DNA of 64,000 nucleotides from Acinetobacter halotolerans (GCF_004208515.1 NZ_SGIM01000006.1:145969-209968); one strand, 5' to 3'; positions 20,069 to 29,534 are shown, numbered from the stretch's first letter. The notes: a model not told the origin generated them from the sequence alone. Program-made: numbers and translations.

Positions 20069-20106
20069 AAAAAAGCTGCTATTTCCAAAAATAGCAGCTT
20101 TTATTT
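20069..20106. terminator. bidirectional terminator
   Basis: A long stem AAAAGCTGCTATTT / AAATAGCAGCTTTT sits between converging genes (porin and dehydrogenase). Confidence 0.85.
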
Positions 20107-20114
20107 TAGTCTAA

Positions 20115-21290
20115 TTATGCTTTGATCAATTGAATATCCGATCCTGCTCGTTTTGGATCAATCAAGATTTTTGCATGTTGTTCTGGATCACGTAATGCAT
20201 TAAAGGCATTGCTTACCCCTTCCAAGCCCACCACACCTGTAATCAGTGGTGAAACATCAATTTTACCTTCGGCAATCATATGCAAGGTGTCACGGAACTC
20301 CAGTGGCGTATAACCCAGCACATACTGGATTTCGAGTTCTTTATTGATCGCCAATGCAGGTTCGATCTTATCGCTTTGCATACAAACACCAACCCCCACG
20401 ATACGTGAGAACAGTGGCGCACCCTCCAAGATCTGCTGCATGATACCTGCCACACCAACACACTCAAAAATCACTGGGCGCTTCGGTAACAAACCGAGTT
20501 TGTCACCCACACGCATTGCATTGACCCATGGCAATGAGAAAGTCTGAACTTTATCAAAAATGCCCATCCCCATATTAATTGCTTCAGAGACATTACCCAG
20601 CAAACCCAGCTCTTTCCAACTGCTAAATGGAGATTGCTGTTTAGGATCAATCAATATATCTGCACCGCATTGCTCAGCCAACTTACGGCGATTTGGTGAA
20701 AAATCACTGGCAACGACAGTTTTAACACCCATCGCTTTGAGCATAATAATCACACCTAAACCAACAGGACCACAACCGATCACGATTGCTGGCTCATTTT
20801 TCTTAATTCGGCTACGACGCACCGCATGCAAGGCAACAGCCATCGGTTCTGTCAGCGCAGCACTATCCGCATCCAAACCATTCGGAACTTCAAACATTAA
20901 ACTGGATTGAACTAAAACTTGTTCTGCATAACCGCCTGATGCACTTGGTGAAAGACCTGTTGGCACATATCCTTGTGGATCAACATTGAGCAATGGCATC
21001 GCACAAACCAAAGTGTCTGCTTTTAATTTACGGCGTGTTTTTGGGCCATAATCCAATACCTTTCCGCAGAACTCATGACCGAAAACGAGCTTATCAGAGG
21101 ATTTTGCAACCCCATTAAAACCGACTCGCGCTGCCAAATCATGCATATGATCACAGTGATGTTGCATATGTAAATCCGAGCCACAAATTCCACAACGTAC
21201 CACTTCAAGTAATACTTGCCCTTTCGCGGGGACTAATTGAAAACTGTCTTCCAGCTTCAGCTCGGCATTATGACAAACTAACGATTTCAT
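20115..21290 (-). CDS. zinc-type medium-chain alcohol dehydrogenase
   Basis: A 391-residue MDR-superfamily dehydrogenase. The catalytic zinc region is RCGICGSDLHMQHH (about 32-45) and the signature GHEFCGKVLDYG follows. The NAD(P)-binding Rossmann segment is AIVIGCGPVGLGVIIMLKAMG near 170-190. The four-cysteine structural zinc loop of classical alcohol dehydrogenases is not visible. The substrate cannot be told. It converges on the bet operon and is divergent from prs-nadV. Confidence 0.8.
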   Translation of the reverse strand: MKSLVCHNAELKLEDSFQLVPAKGQVLLEVVRCGICGSDLHMQHHCDHMHDLAARVGFNGVAKSSDKLVFGHEFCGKVLDYGPKTRRKLKADTLVCAMPLLNVDPQGYVPTGLSPSASGGYAEQVLVQSSLMFEVPNGLDADSAALTEPMAVALHAVRRSRIKKNEPAIVIGCGPVGLGVIIMLKAMGVKTVVASDFSPNRRKLAEQCGADILIDPKQQSPFSSWKELGLLGNVSEAINMGMGIFDKVQTFSLPWVNAMRVGDKLGLLPKRPVIFECVGVAGIMQQILEGAPLFSRIVGVGVCMQSDKIEPALAINKELEIQYVLGYTPLEFRDTLHMIAEGKIDVSPLITGVVGLEGVSNAFNALRDPEQHAKILIDPKRAGSDIQLIKA

Positions 21291-21579
21291 AGGATGCTTT
21301 CCTTATTGTTTTATTGCATTTGTTAGTTTTTCAGTTTTCTCAATTAAAACAGTCGGACTAACACATTTCATTTTAATTTTGACAAACTGCATTGTCAGAA
21401 TCCATGACCTAAATATCAATATCTTTATCAAATGAGGTCAGCTAACCAAAATACTAAAAACCTCTCATAGGATTTCATTTCAATTTTTATCCTTATTTTT
21501 TATAGCAGTTTCAAAAATCATAGAGAAATTATCTTCGGTTATTTCATTTAAAAAAATCAAAAAGAGCTATTGCAATATA

Positions 21580-21598
21580 TAGTGTCTTTATGACAATA
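21580..21598 (+). promoter_or_regulatory. operator-like site 1 upstream of prs-nadV (probable NrtR box)
   Basis: TAGTGTCTTTATGACAATA is an imperfect palindrome (GTGTC / GACAa arms). A closely similar copy lies 6 bp further on in the opposite orientation. The position just before prs-nadV, with an NrtR-type regulator encoded downstream, suggests NrtR binding. The 270 nt before it, back to the dehydrogenase start, show no gene. Confidence 0.6.
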
Positions 21599-21604
21599 TA
21601 TATT

Positions 21605-21623
21605 TATTGGCTTTAAGACACTA
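21605..21623 (-). promoter_or_regulatory. operator-like site 2 upstream of prs-nadV (probable NrtR box)
   Basis: Read on the minus strand this is TAGTGTCTTAAAGCCAATA, identical to site 1 at 16 of 19 positions. It ends 16 nt before the prs start codon, so a bound protein would block transcription or ribosome access. Confidence 0.55.
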
Positions 21624-21639
21624 TTTGGAGAGGTTAAAA

Positions 21640-22524
21640 ATGGCGATTCAACTTATGACAGCTCAAGCGAATGTTCCCATCGAGTTTTTGCAGTTTTCAG
21701 GTGGCGAACGTCATATCGAACTCAAACAAAACGTGATTGATCAGTTGCAAGAAAGTACACATATCAAAGCCTCACTAAACAACAGCGCAGATGTGATGGA
21801 TTACCTGTTATTGGAAAATGTTTTGATTGAGCAGGGAACTCGTCTTAGTGTTGAAATCCCCTATTTTCCTTATGCTCGCCAAGACCGTATCTGTGCCCAA
21901 GGTCAGGCCTTCTCACTAGATTTGATGACTAAGTTATTAAATAGCAATGCAGAAAAATTTGCAGGACAACGTCAAAAAATTGTGGTTTGGGATTGTCATA
22001 GCCAAGTCACTCTTGATCTACTCCGCCAAAACACCAGCTTCCAAGAGGTGATCAATATTGAGCCAGTCAAGATCATTGAGCAAAGTGAAGAACTGATGCG
22101 GATTTTATCGGCTGGCAATACAGTTTTGGTCTGTCCCGATGCTGGCGCAACCCAACGTACCCAAGTGATTGCCAATAACATCAATCCACAACGCCACCAG
22201 GCGATTGAGATGATTCGCTGTGAAAAGAAACGCGATCCAAGCACTGGAAAAATTAGAACAACGGCGGTGGATAGCCCTGATTTGACAGGAAAAACAGCAG
22301 TGATCACCGATGATATTTGTGATGGTGGCGCAACCTTTATTGGTATTGCCAAACAACTACGCAGCCTAAACTGCCAAAACATTATTCTGTATGTCACGCA
22401 TGGCATTTTTAGCAAAGGTTTGGCGGTATTTGATGGATTGGTCGATCAGGTATTTACAAGTAACAGCTTGGCTCAATCAGAATCAACAAAACTCAAAATT
22501 ATCAATTTCAAAACTAAGATTTAA
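21640..22524 (+). CDS. prs: ribose-phosphate pyrophosphokinase, NAD-salvage type
   Basis: Makes PRPP from ribose 5-phosphate and ATP. I start at the ATG at 21640 with GGAGAGG 6 nt upstream, giving 294 residues, shorter than the usual 310-320 of housekeeping Prs. Family motifs are PYFPYARQDR and the PRPP-binding AVITDDICDGGATFIG. The divergent, short form next to nadV matches the pair found in NAD salvage operons and in some large phages. The PRPP made would feed NadV directly. nadV follows after 18 nt. Confidence 0.92.
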   Translation: MAIQLMTAQANVPIEFLQFSGGERHIELKQNVIDQLQESTHIKASLNNSADVMDYLLLENVLIEQGTRLSVEIPYFPYARQDRICAQGQAFSLDLMTKLLNSNAEKFAGQRQKIVVWDCHSQVTLDLLRQNTSFQEVINIEPVKIIEQSEELMRILSAGNTVLVCPDAGATQRTQVIANNINPQRHQAIEMIRCEKKRDPSTGKIRTTAVDSPDLTGKTAVITDDICDGGATFIGIAKQLRSLNCQNIILYVTHGIFSKGLAVFDGLVDQVFTSNSLAQSESTKLKIINFKTKI

Positions 22525-22542
22525 AGTAAGAGGAATATAAAA

Positions 22543-24030
22543 ATGAGTATTAAAATTAATCCACTCAATGCAATCGATTTCTACAAAGCCGATCACCGTC
22601 GTCAGTATCCAGTGGGAACTGAATACGTGTATGCAAACTTCACACCTCGCTCATCTCGTTTAGCCAAAATGATGCCTGATTTTGATGACAAAATTGTTTT
22701 CTTTGGTCTACAAGGCTTTATCAAACACTTCTTGATTGAAACATGGAACGAGGGCTTTTTTAATCAGCCCAAAGCTAAAGTGGTCGCAGCCTATAAACGT
22801 CGTATGGACAATTCTTTAGGTGAAGGTGCAGTGCCTGTCGAGCACATCGAAGCCTTGCACGATCTCGGATATTTACCATTAAAAATTAAGGCCTTGACAG
22901 AAGGTAGCCGAGTTAATATCAAAGTGCCTGTATTGACCATTATCAATACTGATCCAAATTTCTTTTGGTTAACCAACTATATTGAAACAGTGCTTAGTGC
23001 CGAGCTATGGAAAAGTTGCACCACTGCAACAATTGCTTATGAATACAAACGCTTGTTAACTCAATATGCAGAAAAAACAGGTGCAGCTTTAGATTTTGTT
23101 CCCGTTCAAGGTCATGATTTTAGTAGCCGTGGTATGAGTGGCATCTATGATGCAGCCCAATCTGGCGTAGGTCACTTAACCAGCTTTATTGGTACAGATT
23201 CAGTCGCTTCGATTGACTATGCAGAAGAATATTACAATGCAACAGGTGTAGTGGGCGTTTCAGTTCCTGCAACTGAACACAGTGTTATGTGTATGGGCAG
23301 TGAAGACAGTGAAATCGAGACCTTTAGACGTCTTATCTGTGAGCTTTATCCGTCTGGTGTGGTCAGTATCGTATCGGATACTTGGGATTTTTGGCGCGTC
23401 ATTACTGAGTTTAGCGTTGAATTAAAAGCAGAGATTCTAAATCGACAGCCAAATGCCTTAGGTTTAGCCAAAGTGGTATTTCGTCCGGACTCAGGTGATC
23501 CTGTGAAAATTATCTGCGGTGATCCCGATGCAGAAGTGGACAGCCCTGCTTATAAAGGCGCAGTGCAATGTTTATGGGAGATTTTTGGAGGTACCGAAAC
23601 AACTCAAGGCTATAAAGTGCTGAATGAACGTGTCGGTTTAATCTATGGTGACTCAATTACACTGGAACGTGCACAAAATATTTTAAAAGGTCTCGTTGCC
23701 AAAGGCTTTGCCTCAAACAATCTAGTCTTTGGGATTGGTAGCTACACCTATAACTACCTCACACGTGATACGTTTGGTTTTGCAGTGAAAGCTACTTGGG
23801 GACAAGTGAACGGCGTTGGTCGTGATTTATTCAAAGACCCAGCAACGGATTCAGGTGTGAAAAAATCTGCCAAAGGTTTATTGCGTATTGAGCAAACTGA
23901 AAATGGTTTTGAATTATTTGATCAACAAACTGCTGAACAAGAAAATATGGGCGTACTTCAAACCGTATTTGAAAATGGCCAATTGTTAAGAGAGTGTTCA
24001 CTTGATCAGATTCGGGAGAGATTGGCATAA
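22543..24030 (+). CDS. nadV: nicotinamide phosphoribosyltransferase
   Basis: Condenses nicotinamide with PRPP to nicotinamide mononucleotide, a one-step NAD salvage route. The 495-residue length and segments such as FYKADHRRQYPVGTEYVYAN near the start, HDFSSRGMSG, the histidine segment VPATEHSVMC and FRPDSGDP are characteristic of the NAMPT/NadV family. It is the second gene after prs and is followed by about 330 nt without a gene before nrtR. Confidence 0.95.
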   Translation: MSIKINPLNAIDFYKADHRRQYPVGTEYVYANFTPRSSRLAKMMPDFDDKIVFFGLQGFIKHFLIETWNEGFFNQPKAKVVAAYKRRMDNSLGEGAVPVEHIEALHDLGYLPLKIKALTEGSRVNIKVPVLTIINTDPNFFWLTNYIETVLSAELWKSCTTATIAYEYKRLLTQYAEKTGAALDFVPVQGHDFSSRGMSGIYDAAQSGVGHLTSFIGTDSVASIDYAEEYYNATGVVGVSVPATEHSVMCMGSEDSEIETFRRLICELYPSGVVSIVSDTWDFWRVITEFSVELKAEILNRQPNALGLAKVVFRPDSGDPVKIICGDPDAEVDSPAYKGAVQCLWEIFGGTETTQGYKVLNERVGLIYGDSITLERAQNILKGLVAKGFASNNLVFGIGSYTYNYLTRDTFGFAVKATWGQVNGVGRDLFKDPATDSGVKKSAKGLLRIEQTENGFELFDQQTAEQENMGVLQTVFENGQLLRECSLDQIRERLA

Positions 24031-24183
24031 AATCATTTAAAAAAATTAACTTTAGACCTGAAATTAATCGACTATTGACTATCGTGACGGACAGCATAAA
24101 TACCCCTGTTTCATGGTCTTGTGCTGCTTTCAACGTTGAGCTTTAAAATCGCTCAGGATGTACCAACAGCTTAATAAAGGATT

Positions 24184-24215
24184 TTGCTTACTTTTCACCC
24201 TCGAAAAGTAAGCAA
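24184..24215. repeat. REP-like hairpin, GCTTACTTTTC type
   Basis: A perfect 13-bp stem TTGCTTACTTTTC / GAAAAGTAAGCAA with a 6-nt loop and no T-run after it. It resembles a second hairpin at 30982-31007 in arm sequence (TTACTTT / AAAGTAA) and layout. The remaining DNA between nadV and nrtR shows no gene. Confidence 0.55.
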
Positions 24216-24361
24216 TAACCAATACAGAAACCTTTTGATTTATCAATAAATTTCGAGTCTAGACCAAAATCAGACCACCCTCATTTTTCCATTTATAAAC
24301 AGCTAATCTAAATATAAAAAAACCTTTATACTTAACTCACTCATCAATGAGAGTAATCCAA

Positions 24362-25108
24362 ATGACCTATACTTCTGAACAGGAATACCTTGCCCACTAT
24401 TTAAAAACAGACTATGACACACCTTTGTTTACCGTTGATATGGCAATTTTCTCTGTGGCAAAAGGTCAATTACAGGTTTTAATGATTCAACGCTCGAACT
24501 TTCCAGAAAAAGGAAAATGGGCCTTACCTGGTGGCTTTGTCAATTTAAGAACTGATTCAGATTTAATGGCAACGGCGCATCGTAAATTGGTTGAGAAAAC
24601 AGGCATTAACTCACCTTATCTCGAACAAGTCGAGACCATCGGCAACCATCATCGTGATCCACGAGGCTGGTCTATTACGTCTCTATACTTTGCATTGATT
24701 GATTTTCATAAATTTGACATTCAAGAAAGTACAGCAAATGAAAAGAGTCAATGGCATTCTTTAGAGGAGGCCTTGAAACTTGATTTAGCCTTCGATCATA
24801 AGGAATTACTACAGATCGCATTTGGGCGTCTTGGCAATAAGACTCGCTATACTGCTCTACCGGCCAGTCTAATGCCTGAGTTATTTACATTGACCGAATT
24901 ACAAACCATTTATGAAATTATTTTAGGGCATACATTAGAAAAAAAATCATTTAGACGTAGGATGCAAGAAGCAGGAGCAGTTGAAGAAACAGGACAACAG
25001 AAAATTGTAGGTAAACGCCCTGCTCAACTATTTCGCTATGCTCTAAAAGATTATAATTTTACTTTCCCACGTATGTTGGAAACACCACGTCATCCCTGTG
25101 ATCAATAA
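24362..25108 (+). CDS. nrtR: NrtR-type transcriptional regulator (Nudix-like plus winged helix)
   Basis: A 248-residue protein from the ATG at 24362 (GAGAG 8 nt upstream); an ATG five codons earlier is possible. The N-terminal half is a Nudix fold with LPGGFVNLRTDSD, but the catalytic box is degenerate: the expected REUxEE glutamates read RKLVEK. The C-terminal part (about 150-230) holds a winged-helix region with FTLTELQTIYEIILGH and KSFRRRMQE. This is the design of NrtR repressors, which sense ADP-ribose or NAD status and control NAD biosynthesis genes. The likely targets are the two boxes before prs. Confidence 0.88.
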   Translation: MTYTSEQEYLAHYLKTDYDTPLFTVDMAIFSVAKGQLQVLMIQRSNFPEKGKWALPGGFVNLRTDSDLMATAHRKLVEKTGINSPYLEQVETIGNHHRDPRGWSITSLYFALIDFHKFDIQESTANEKSQWHSLEEALKLDLAFDHKELLQIAFGRLGNKTRYTALPASLMPELFTLTELQTIYEIILGHTLEKKSFRRRMQEAGAVEETGQQKIVGKRPAQLFRYALKDYNFTFPRMLETPRHPCDQ

Positions 25109-25111
25109 AAA

Positions 25112-25136
25112 GAGCTAAGGCAAAAACCCTTAGCTC
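25112..25136 (-). terminator. terminator of the GMC oxidoreductase gene
   Basis: A perfect 9-bp stem GAGCTAAGG / CCTTAGCTC around a 7-nt loop. The T-run follows on the minus strand, 8 nt after the oxidoreductase stop. Confidence 0.82.
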
Positions 25137-25143
25137 CAAAATC

Positions 25144-26748
25144 TTACTTCCAAGTTTGACGAATCATATCAACTGCTTTTTCTGCAATCATAATCGTAGG
25201 AGCATTGGTATTGCCATTCACCACGGTTGGCATAATTGAAGCATCAATAACACGAAGACCATCAACCCCATAAACCTTCAGCTCAGGATCAACCACCGCC
25301 ATCTCATCTACACCCATCTTACAGCTACCGACAGGATGATAAACCGTATCTACACGCTGACATAAAATCTCCCGAATCTCATCATCCGATTTCACATTCG
25401 CAGTAAAGATATCTTCTTTGATCTTTTCATTTAACGCTGGCGCTTGCATTAACTTCTGCGTGACTTTAAAGCCATCCACCATATCTTGAAGATCTTGCTC
25501 ATCCTCAAGAAACTTAAAATCAATTAATAAAGGATCATCCACGTGCTTACCACTGAGTTTGACCGAACCACGTGCACGTGGATTTAACAAACAAACATGA
25601 CACGAGATACCATGTCCAGCATGCATTGTTCTCGCATGGTTATCCACAATGGCAATTACGAAATGTAACTGTAAATTTGGCTTGTCTAGTTCAGGTCGCG
25701 TTTTTAAGAAACCACCACATTCAGCATAATTCGTGGTAATCAAACCGCGACGTTCTTTACGATAGCGCCCAATTTGTTTAACTAAATCTAAGCTTCCACC
25801 TAAAGATAAGCCAAATGTACCCTCCATCAGTTTGGTTTTATAAGCAAAAATAAAGTCTGGATGATCGTGTAAGTTCTCACCCACCCCTGCCAAATCTTTT
25901 ATGACTGGAATACCATGCTTTTCTAGCTCTTGGCGTGGACCTATACCCGATAACATCAATACTTGCGGAGATTGGAATGCCCCTGCCGACAACAACACCT
26001 CTTTGTTTGCCTGAACGATCGTAGTTTGATTTTTTTGTTTATATTCCACACCAACGGCACGACCATTTTCGATGACAATACGAGAAACTGTCGCGTGTGT
26101 AATCACATGTAAATTTGGACGTTTGCCTAAATGGGGTAATAAATAAGCTCGTGCGGCACTCCAACGCTCACCATTCTTTTGTGTGACTTGATAAACCCCT
26201 AAACCTTCTTGTTCAGCGCCATTAAAATCATCATTGAGTGGATAACCCACCTGTTTAGCCGCCTCGATGAATGTTTTTTGATAACTATTATCTGAACATA
26301 AATTACTCACATTGAGAGGCCCATGTTGACCATGGTAATCATTTTTAATGCTTTCGTTATGTTCTGATTTTTTAAAATATGGAAGCACCTCATCATATGA
26401 CCAACCTGTATTTCCCAGTGCGGCCCAATGATCATAATCATCACGATGCCCACGGATATACACCATCGCATTGATCGCTGAACTCCCCCCTAAGCATTTA
26501 CCACGCGGTTGATAACCTTTACGTTGATTCAAACCTTTTTGAGGGATGGTATCTATTGCCCAGTTATTCAATTTTGTCGGAATACTGATTACCGCTGCGG
26601 CTGGCGTGTTGACCAACCAACTATTTCCATCTCCTCCTGCTTCTAATAAACACACAGAAATGTTCGGATTTTCAGATAATCGTCCAGCCAGCACACATCC
26701 TGCTGAACCACCACCAATAATTACAAAATCAAAAGCTGTTTGTGTCAT
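25144..26748 (-). CDS. GMC-family FAD oxidoreductase (choline/alcohol dehydrogenase-like)
   Basis: About 534 residues from the ATG at 26748; an upstream ATG at 26778 lacks a ribosome site. The FAD motif is FVIIGGGSAGCVLAGRL at the start. GMC signatures are PRGKCLGGSSAINAMVYIRG and GAFQSPQVLMLSGIG, and the active-site region is VYHPVGSCKMG with NTNAPTIMIAEK. It resembles BetA and AlkJ-type alcohol dehydrogenases but sits outside the bet operon with no BetI-like site nearby, so the substrate is uncertain. Confidence 0.88.
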   Translation of the reverse strand: MTQTAFDFVIIGGGSAGCVLAGRLSENPNISVCLLEAGGDGNSWLVNTPAAAVISIPTKLNNWAIDTIPQKGLNQRKGYQPRGKCLGGSSAINAMVYIRGHRDDYDHWAALGNTGWSYDEVLPYFKKSEHNESIKNDYHGQHGPLNVSNLCSDNSYQKTFIEAAKQVGYPLNDDFNGAEQEGLGVYQVTQKNGERWSAARAYLLPHLGKRPNLHVITHATVSRIVIENGRAVGVEYKQKNQTTIVQANKEVLLSAGAFQSPQVLMLSGIGPRQELEKHGIPVIKDLAGVGENLHDHPDFIFAYKTKLMEGTFGLSLGGSLDLVKQIGRYRKERRGLITTNYAECGGFLKTRPELDKPNLQLHFVIAIVDNHARTMHAGHGISCHVCLLNPRARGSVKLSGKHVDDPLLIDFKFLEDEQDLQDMVDGFKVTQKLMQAPALNEKIKEDIFTANVKSDDEIREILCQRVDTVYHPVGSCKMGVDEMAVVDPELKVYGVDGLRVIDASIMPTVVNGNTNAPTIMIAEKAVDMIRQTWK

Positions 26749-27035
26749 CTCTATCCCTATTTTTTCTTTTTTAAACATTCAGACAATGTGTCAGACATCG
26801 CACCTAAATCCTGCGGTAGCTGCCTAAGAAATATCCCACCTGAAATGCAAAGTAACTGGATATTTCCCAAACTACAATAGCCAAATCCTGCAAGAGGGTT
26901 GCAACAAATAATCAGTCCAATCAAAAGATTAAGCTATTAGTTCTTTCTCTCATTATTGCTATTTAAAATATTCAGCTTCAAGACGAAATATTTGATCCAG
27001 TGATTGTTTATTTCTCCATGTATCTACAATATTTT

Positions 27036-27503
27036 TCAAGATGATGAATGTCTATATTCACTATAGATCATAATCAACCCACCAATAAAAATAAAACCAA
27101 GACCTATTAACTTGAGACTATCTAATTTTTTAATCTGCATTCCAAGAAAACCGCTACTATCAATCATAGTGGCAAAGATCATTTGACCTAAAAACACCCA
27201 CAATAGTGTATTGGTTGCTCCTATATGGGGAGCTGCAAGAAATATACAGAGGATATAAAATGAGCCTAATAATCCAGATAACCACATCCACCATGAAGCG
27301 TGTTGATACAATGGTGGTTTAATACTACCATCGACAAATAGTGCAATAACCAACGATGCAATCGCCCCACCTACATATAAGAAAAATGTGGATTGTATTT
27401 GTGTGGCACCACTTGTATGACGAAAGGCGTTAATCATTGCCAGTTGCAATGGCACGATTAGCCCACCCAAAAGACTAATCAATACATAGTTTATGTTATG
27501 CAC
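27036..27503 (-). CDS. small DMT-family transporter (YdcZ/DUF606 type)
   Basis: A 155-residue protein with five hydrophobic segments. The N-terminal LLGGLIVPLQLAMINAFRH and the segment STFFLYVGGAIASLVIALF followed by WWMWLSGLLGSFYILCI match the DUF606 half-size drug/metabolite transporter family. Such proteins work as dimers of inverted subunits; the substrate is unknown. It stands alone. The 287 nt before the upstream oxidoreductase gene hold no supportable gene. Confidence 0.8.
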   Translation of the reverse strand: MHNINYVLISLLGGLIVPLQLAMINAFRHTSGATQIQSTFFLYVGGAIASLVIALFVDGSIKPPLYQHASWWMWLSGLLGSFYILCIFLAAPHIGATNTLLWVFLGQMIFATMIDSSGFLGMQIKKLDSLKLIGLGFIFIGGLIMIYSEYRHSSS

Positions 27504-27769
27504 GCACTCACTCTCTTTTAGAATTTTTAAAATTTGATTTATAGAATATAAATAAAAAACAACTCACTACTAATTTTCGATGAATATTTCATATTTTGAC
27601 CGATCAAACATCAGATCATTTTTGGTTTGTTATATAACAACAGATATTAAAGATAAAATACTAGATTGAAATTGTGACAAACAAATTCATATTTAAAAGT
27701 TGTTAATGAATCAATAAATATAGAAGAGATTTATTGATATATGAGTAAATAGATTAAAAAAAATAGGCA

Positions 27770-27797
27770 CAAAAAAACCGCTAAATAGCGGTATTTT
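27770..27797 (-). terminator. tRNA operon terminator
   Basis: The stem ACCGCTA / TAGCGGT with a T-run on the minus strand, located 19 nt downstream of the last tRNA. The DNA from 27504 to here is AT-rich and shows no gene. Confidence 0.8.
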
Positions 27798-27815
27798 TTC
27801 TCATCTTGAAGATGA

Positions 27816-27892
27816 TGGTCGGAGCAGTAGGATTCGAACCTACGACCCCCTGGTCCCAAACCAGGTGCACTACCAGGCTGTGCTATGCTCCG
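27816..27892 (-). tRNA. tRNA-Pro (UGG), second copy
   Basis: A 77-nt cloverleaf with encoded CCA. The acceptor CGGAGCA pairs with TGCTCCG, the anticodon loop reads TTTGGGA (UGG), and the T-loop is GGTTCGAATCC. The sequence is identical to the first gene of the operon at 28160-28236. Confidence 0.95.
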
Positions 27893-27896
27893 AATG

Positions 27897-27973
27897 TGGG
27901 GTGAATGACGGGATTCGAACCCGCGACAACCGGAATCACAATCCGGGGCTCTACCAACTGAGCTACATCCACC
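27897..27973 (-). tRNA. tRNA-His (GUG)
   Basis: A 77-nt cloverleaf with encoded CCA. The anticodon loop TTGTGAT gives GUG, and the 5' end carries the extra G opposite C73 that identifies histidine tRNA. Confidence 0.95.
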
Positions 27974-28011
27974 ATAACATGTTTTTTGATTCTATGTACC
28001 AAACGACCAAA

Positions 28012-28088
28012 TGGCGCGCCTGACAGGATTCGAACCTGTGACCATCCGCTTAGAAGGCGGATGCTCTATCCAACTGAGCTACAGGCGC
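28012..28088 (-). tRNA. tRNA-Arg (UCU)
   Basis: A 77-nt cloverleaf with encoded CCA. The acceptor GCGCCTG pairs with CAGGCGC, and the anticodon loop CTTCTAA gives UCU, reading AGA/AGG codons. Confidence 0.95.
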
Positions 28089-28159
28089 ATAACCGATGAT
28101 AAAGCTATCATGCGATACTTCGCCGATCTTAAAATCATGTTTTTCAACATTTTTTTAAT

Positions 28160-28236
28160 TGGTCGGAGCAGTAGGATTCGAACCTACGACCCCCTGGTCC
28201 CAAACCAGGTGCACTACCAGGCTGTGCTATGCTCCG
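28160..28236 (-). tRNA. tRNA-Pro (UGG), first copy
   Basis: The promoter-proximal tRNA of the four-gene operon, identical to the copy at 27816-27892 and also with encoded CCA. Duplication of the same isoacceptor in one operon suggests gene dosage or recombination. Confidence 0.95.
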
Positions 28237-28283
28237 ATCTATCTCAGCTTTTATTGTATCGCACATCGTGCGGTACGGTGTGC

Positions 28284-28312
28284 ATTCTAGGCTTGACGTT
28301 GCATCACGTCAA
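28284..28312 (-). promoter_or_regulatory. tRNA operon promoter
   Basis: On the minus strand TTGACG and TAGAAT are separated by 17 nt, a near-consensus sigma-70 promoter. It lies about 48 nt before the first tRNA, with a GCGCAC-type small hairpin in the leader. Confidence 0.75.
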
Positions 28313-28368
28313 CACCTAGTTTTAAAAAAAATGATTTTTCCTTATCAAATGTATATTTAACAGGCATT

Positions 28369-29433
28369 TTAACGATTTAGCGATGCACTAAAGTTCAACA
28401 TTCGATCTAATGGTAATTTCGCACGTTCAGCTAATGCTGGATCGACATGTATTTCTTCATCGCCAAGTTGTAACACGCGCAAAATACCATCCAGTTCATT
28501 CATCGCCATCCAAGGACAGTGTGCACATGAACGACAAGTTGCCCCCTCACCAGCTGTTGGTGCTTCAATCAACTCTTTATCAGGTGCCGCTTGTTGCATT
28601 TTATAAAAAATGCCTCGATCGGTTGCTACGATCATTTGTTTCTGCGGCAAAGTCTGCGCTGCTTTAATCAATTGCGAGGTACTTCCCACCGCATCCGCAA
28701 TATCCACAACCGCCTCTGGTGATTCAGGATGGACTAAAACGGCTGCATCTGGATAAAGTGCTTTCATTTGGGTTATGCCACGCGCACGAAACTCCTCATG
28801 CACGATACAAGCACCATCCCACAACAACATTTCTGCGCCTGTTTTCTTCTGAATATAACGCCCCAAATGTTGGTCAGGTGCCCAAATAATTTTTTCACCT
28901 AAACTGTCTAAATGCTCAATAATCTCGACCGCACAACTTGAGGTTACTACCCAATCCGCCCTTGCTTTTACTGCCGCAGACGTATTGGCATATACCACCA
29001 CAGTATGATCAGGATGTTGATCGCAAAATGCAGAGAACTCTTCAACTGGACAACCAATATCAAGTGAACAAGTCGCTTCTAAAGTTGGCATCAACACCGT
29101 TTTTTCAGGCGATAAAATTTTTGAGGTTTCGCCCATAAACTTAACCCCAGCAACTACTAGTGTCGTCGCTGGATGATCACGACCAAAACGTGCCATTTCT
29201 AAAGAGTCAGAAACACATCCGCCTGTCAGTTCAGCAAGCTCTTGTACGTCAGGGTCACAGTAATAGTGTGCGACTAATACAGCATTTCTTTTTTTAAGCT
29301 CGGCTGCAATTTGTGCAAACTTCTGTTGTTTCACTTCTGGGCTTAGGCTATTGTCCTTTGGCTCGCCCAAACGATCTAAATGCGTCTGCACAATATTTTT
29401 GGCGTCGTTCGCAATTAAATTCGCATCTTTCAT
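28369..29433 (-). CDS. nadA: quinolinate synthase
   Basis: Condenses iminoaspartate with dihydroxyacetone phosphate to quinolinate in de novo NAD synthesis, using a [4Fe-4S] cluster. The 354-residue protein shows [17 protein letters not shown] near residue 53, the iron-sulfur cysteine regions [19 protein letters not shown] and [13 protein letters not shown], and family length. It lies between the tRNA operon and argJ. With prs-nadV in the same window, the cell has both de novo and salvage NAD routes. Confidence 0.96.
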   Translation of the reverse strand: MKDANLIANDAKNIVQTHLDRLGEPKDNSLSPEVKQQKFAQIAAELKKRNAVLVAHYYCDPDVQELAELTGGCVSDSLEMARFGRDHPATTLVVAGVKFMGETSKILSPEKTVLMPTLEATCSLDIGCPVEEFSAFCDQHPDHTVVVYANTSAAVKARADWVVTSSCAVEIIEHLDSLGEKIIWAPDQHLGRYIQKKTGAEMLLWDGACIVHEEFRARGITQMKALYPDAAVLVHPESPEAVVDIADAVGSTSQLIKAAQTLPQKQMIVATDRGIFYKMQQAAPDKELIEAPTAGEGATCRSCAHCPWMAMNELDGILRVLQLGDEEIHVDPALAERAKLPLDRMLNFSASLNR

Positions 29434-29534
29434 AAAGCGTCTTCTCTATCCTGCGCGCTTGCATCACTGCAAACTGATAACGTGGGTATCTGTTGAGATT
29501 TGGGATTAATCACATCATCCACAAACAAGCGATA

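Noticed and set aside
24362..25108. A Nudix hydrolase enzyme
   Set aside because: The catalytic box lacks key glutamates and a winged-helix region follows, so a regulator is the better call.
25144..26748. A second betA gene of the bet operon
   Set aside because: It is far from the bet genes, has no BetI-like site and only shares the general GMC motifs.
26958..27038. A 26-codon minus-strand frame after the YdcZ-like gene
   Set aside because: Its composition is protein-like but it is too short and starts inside the previous gene without support.
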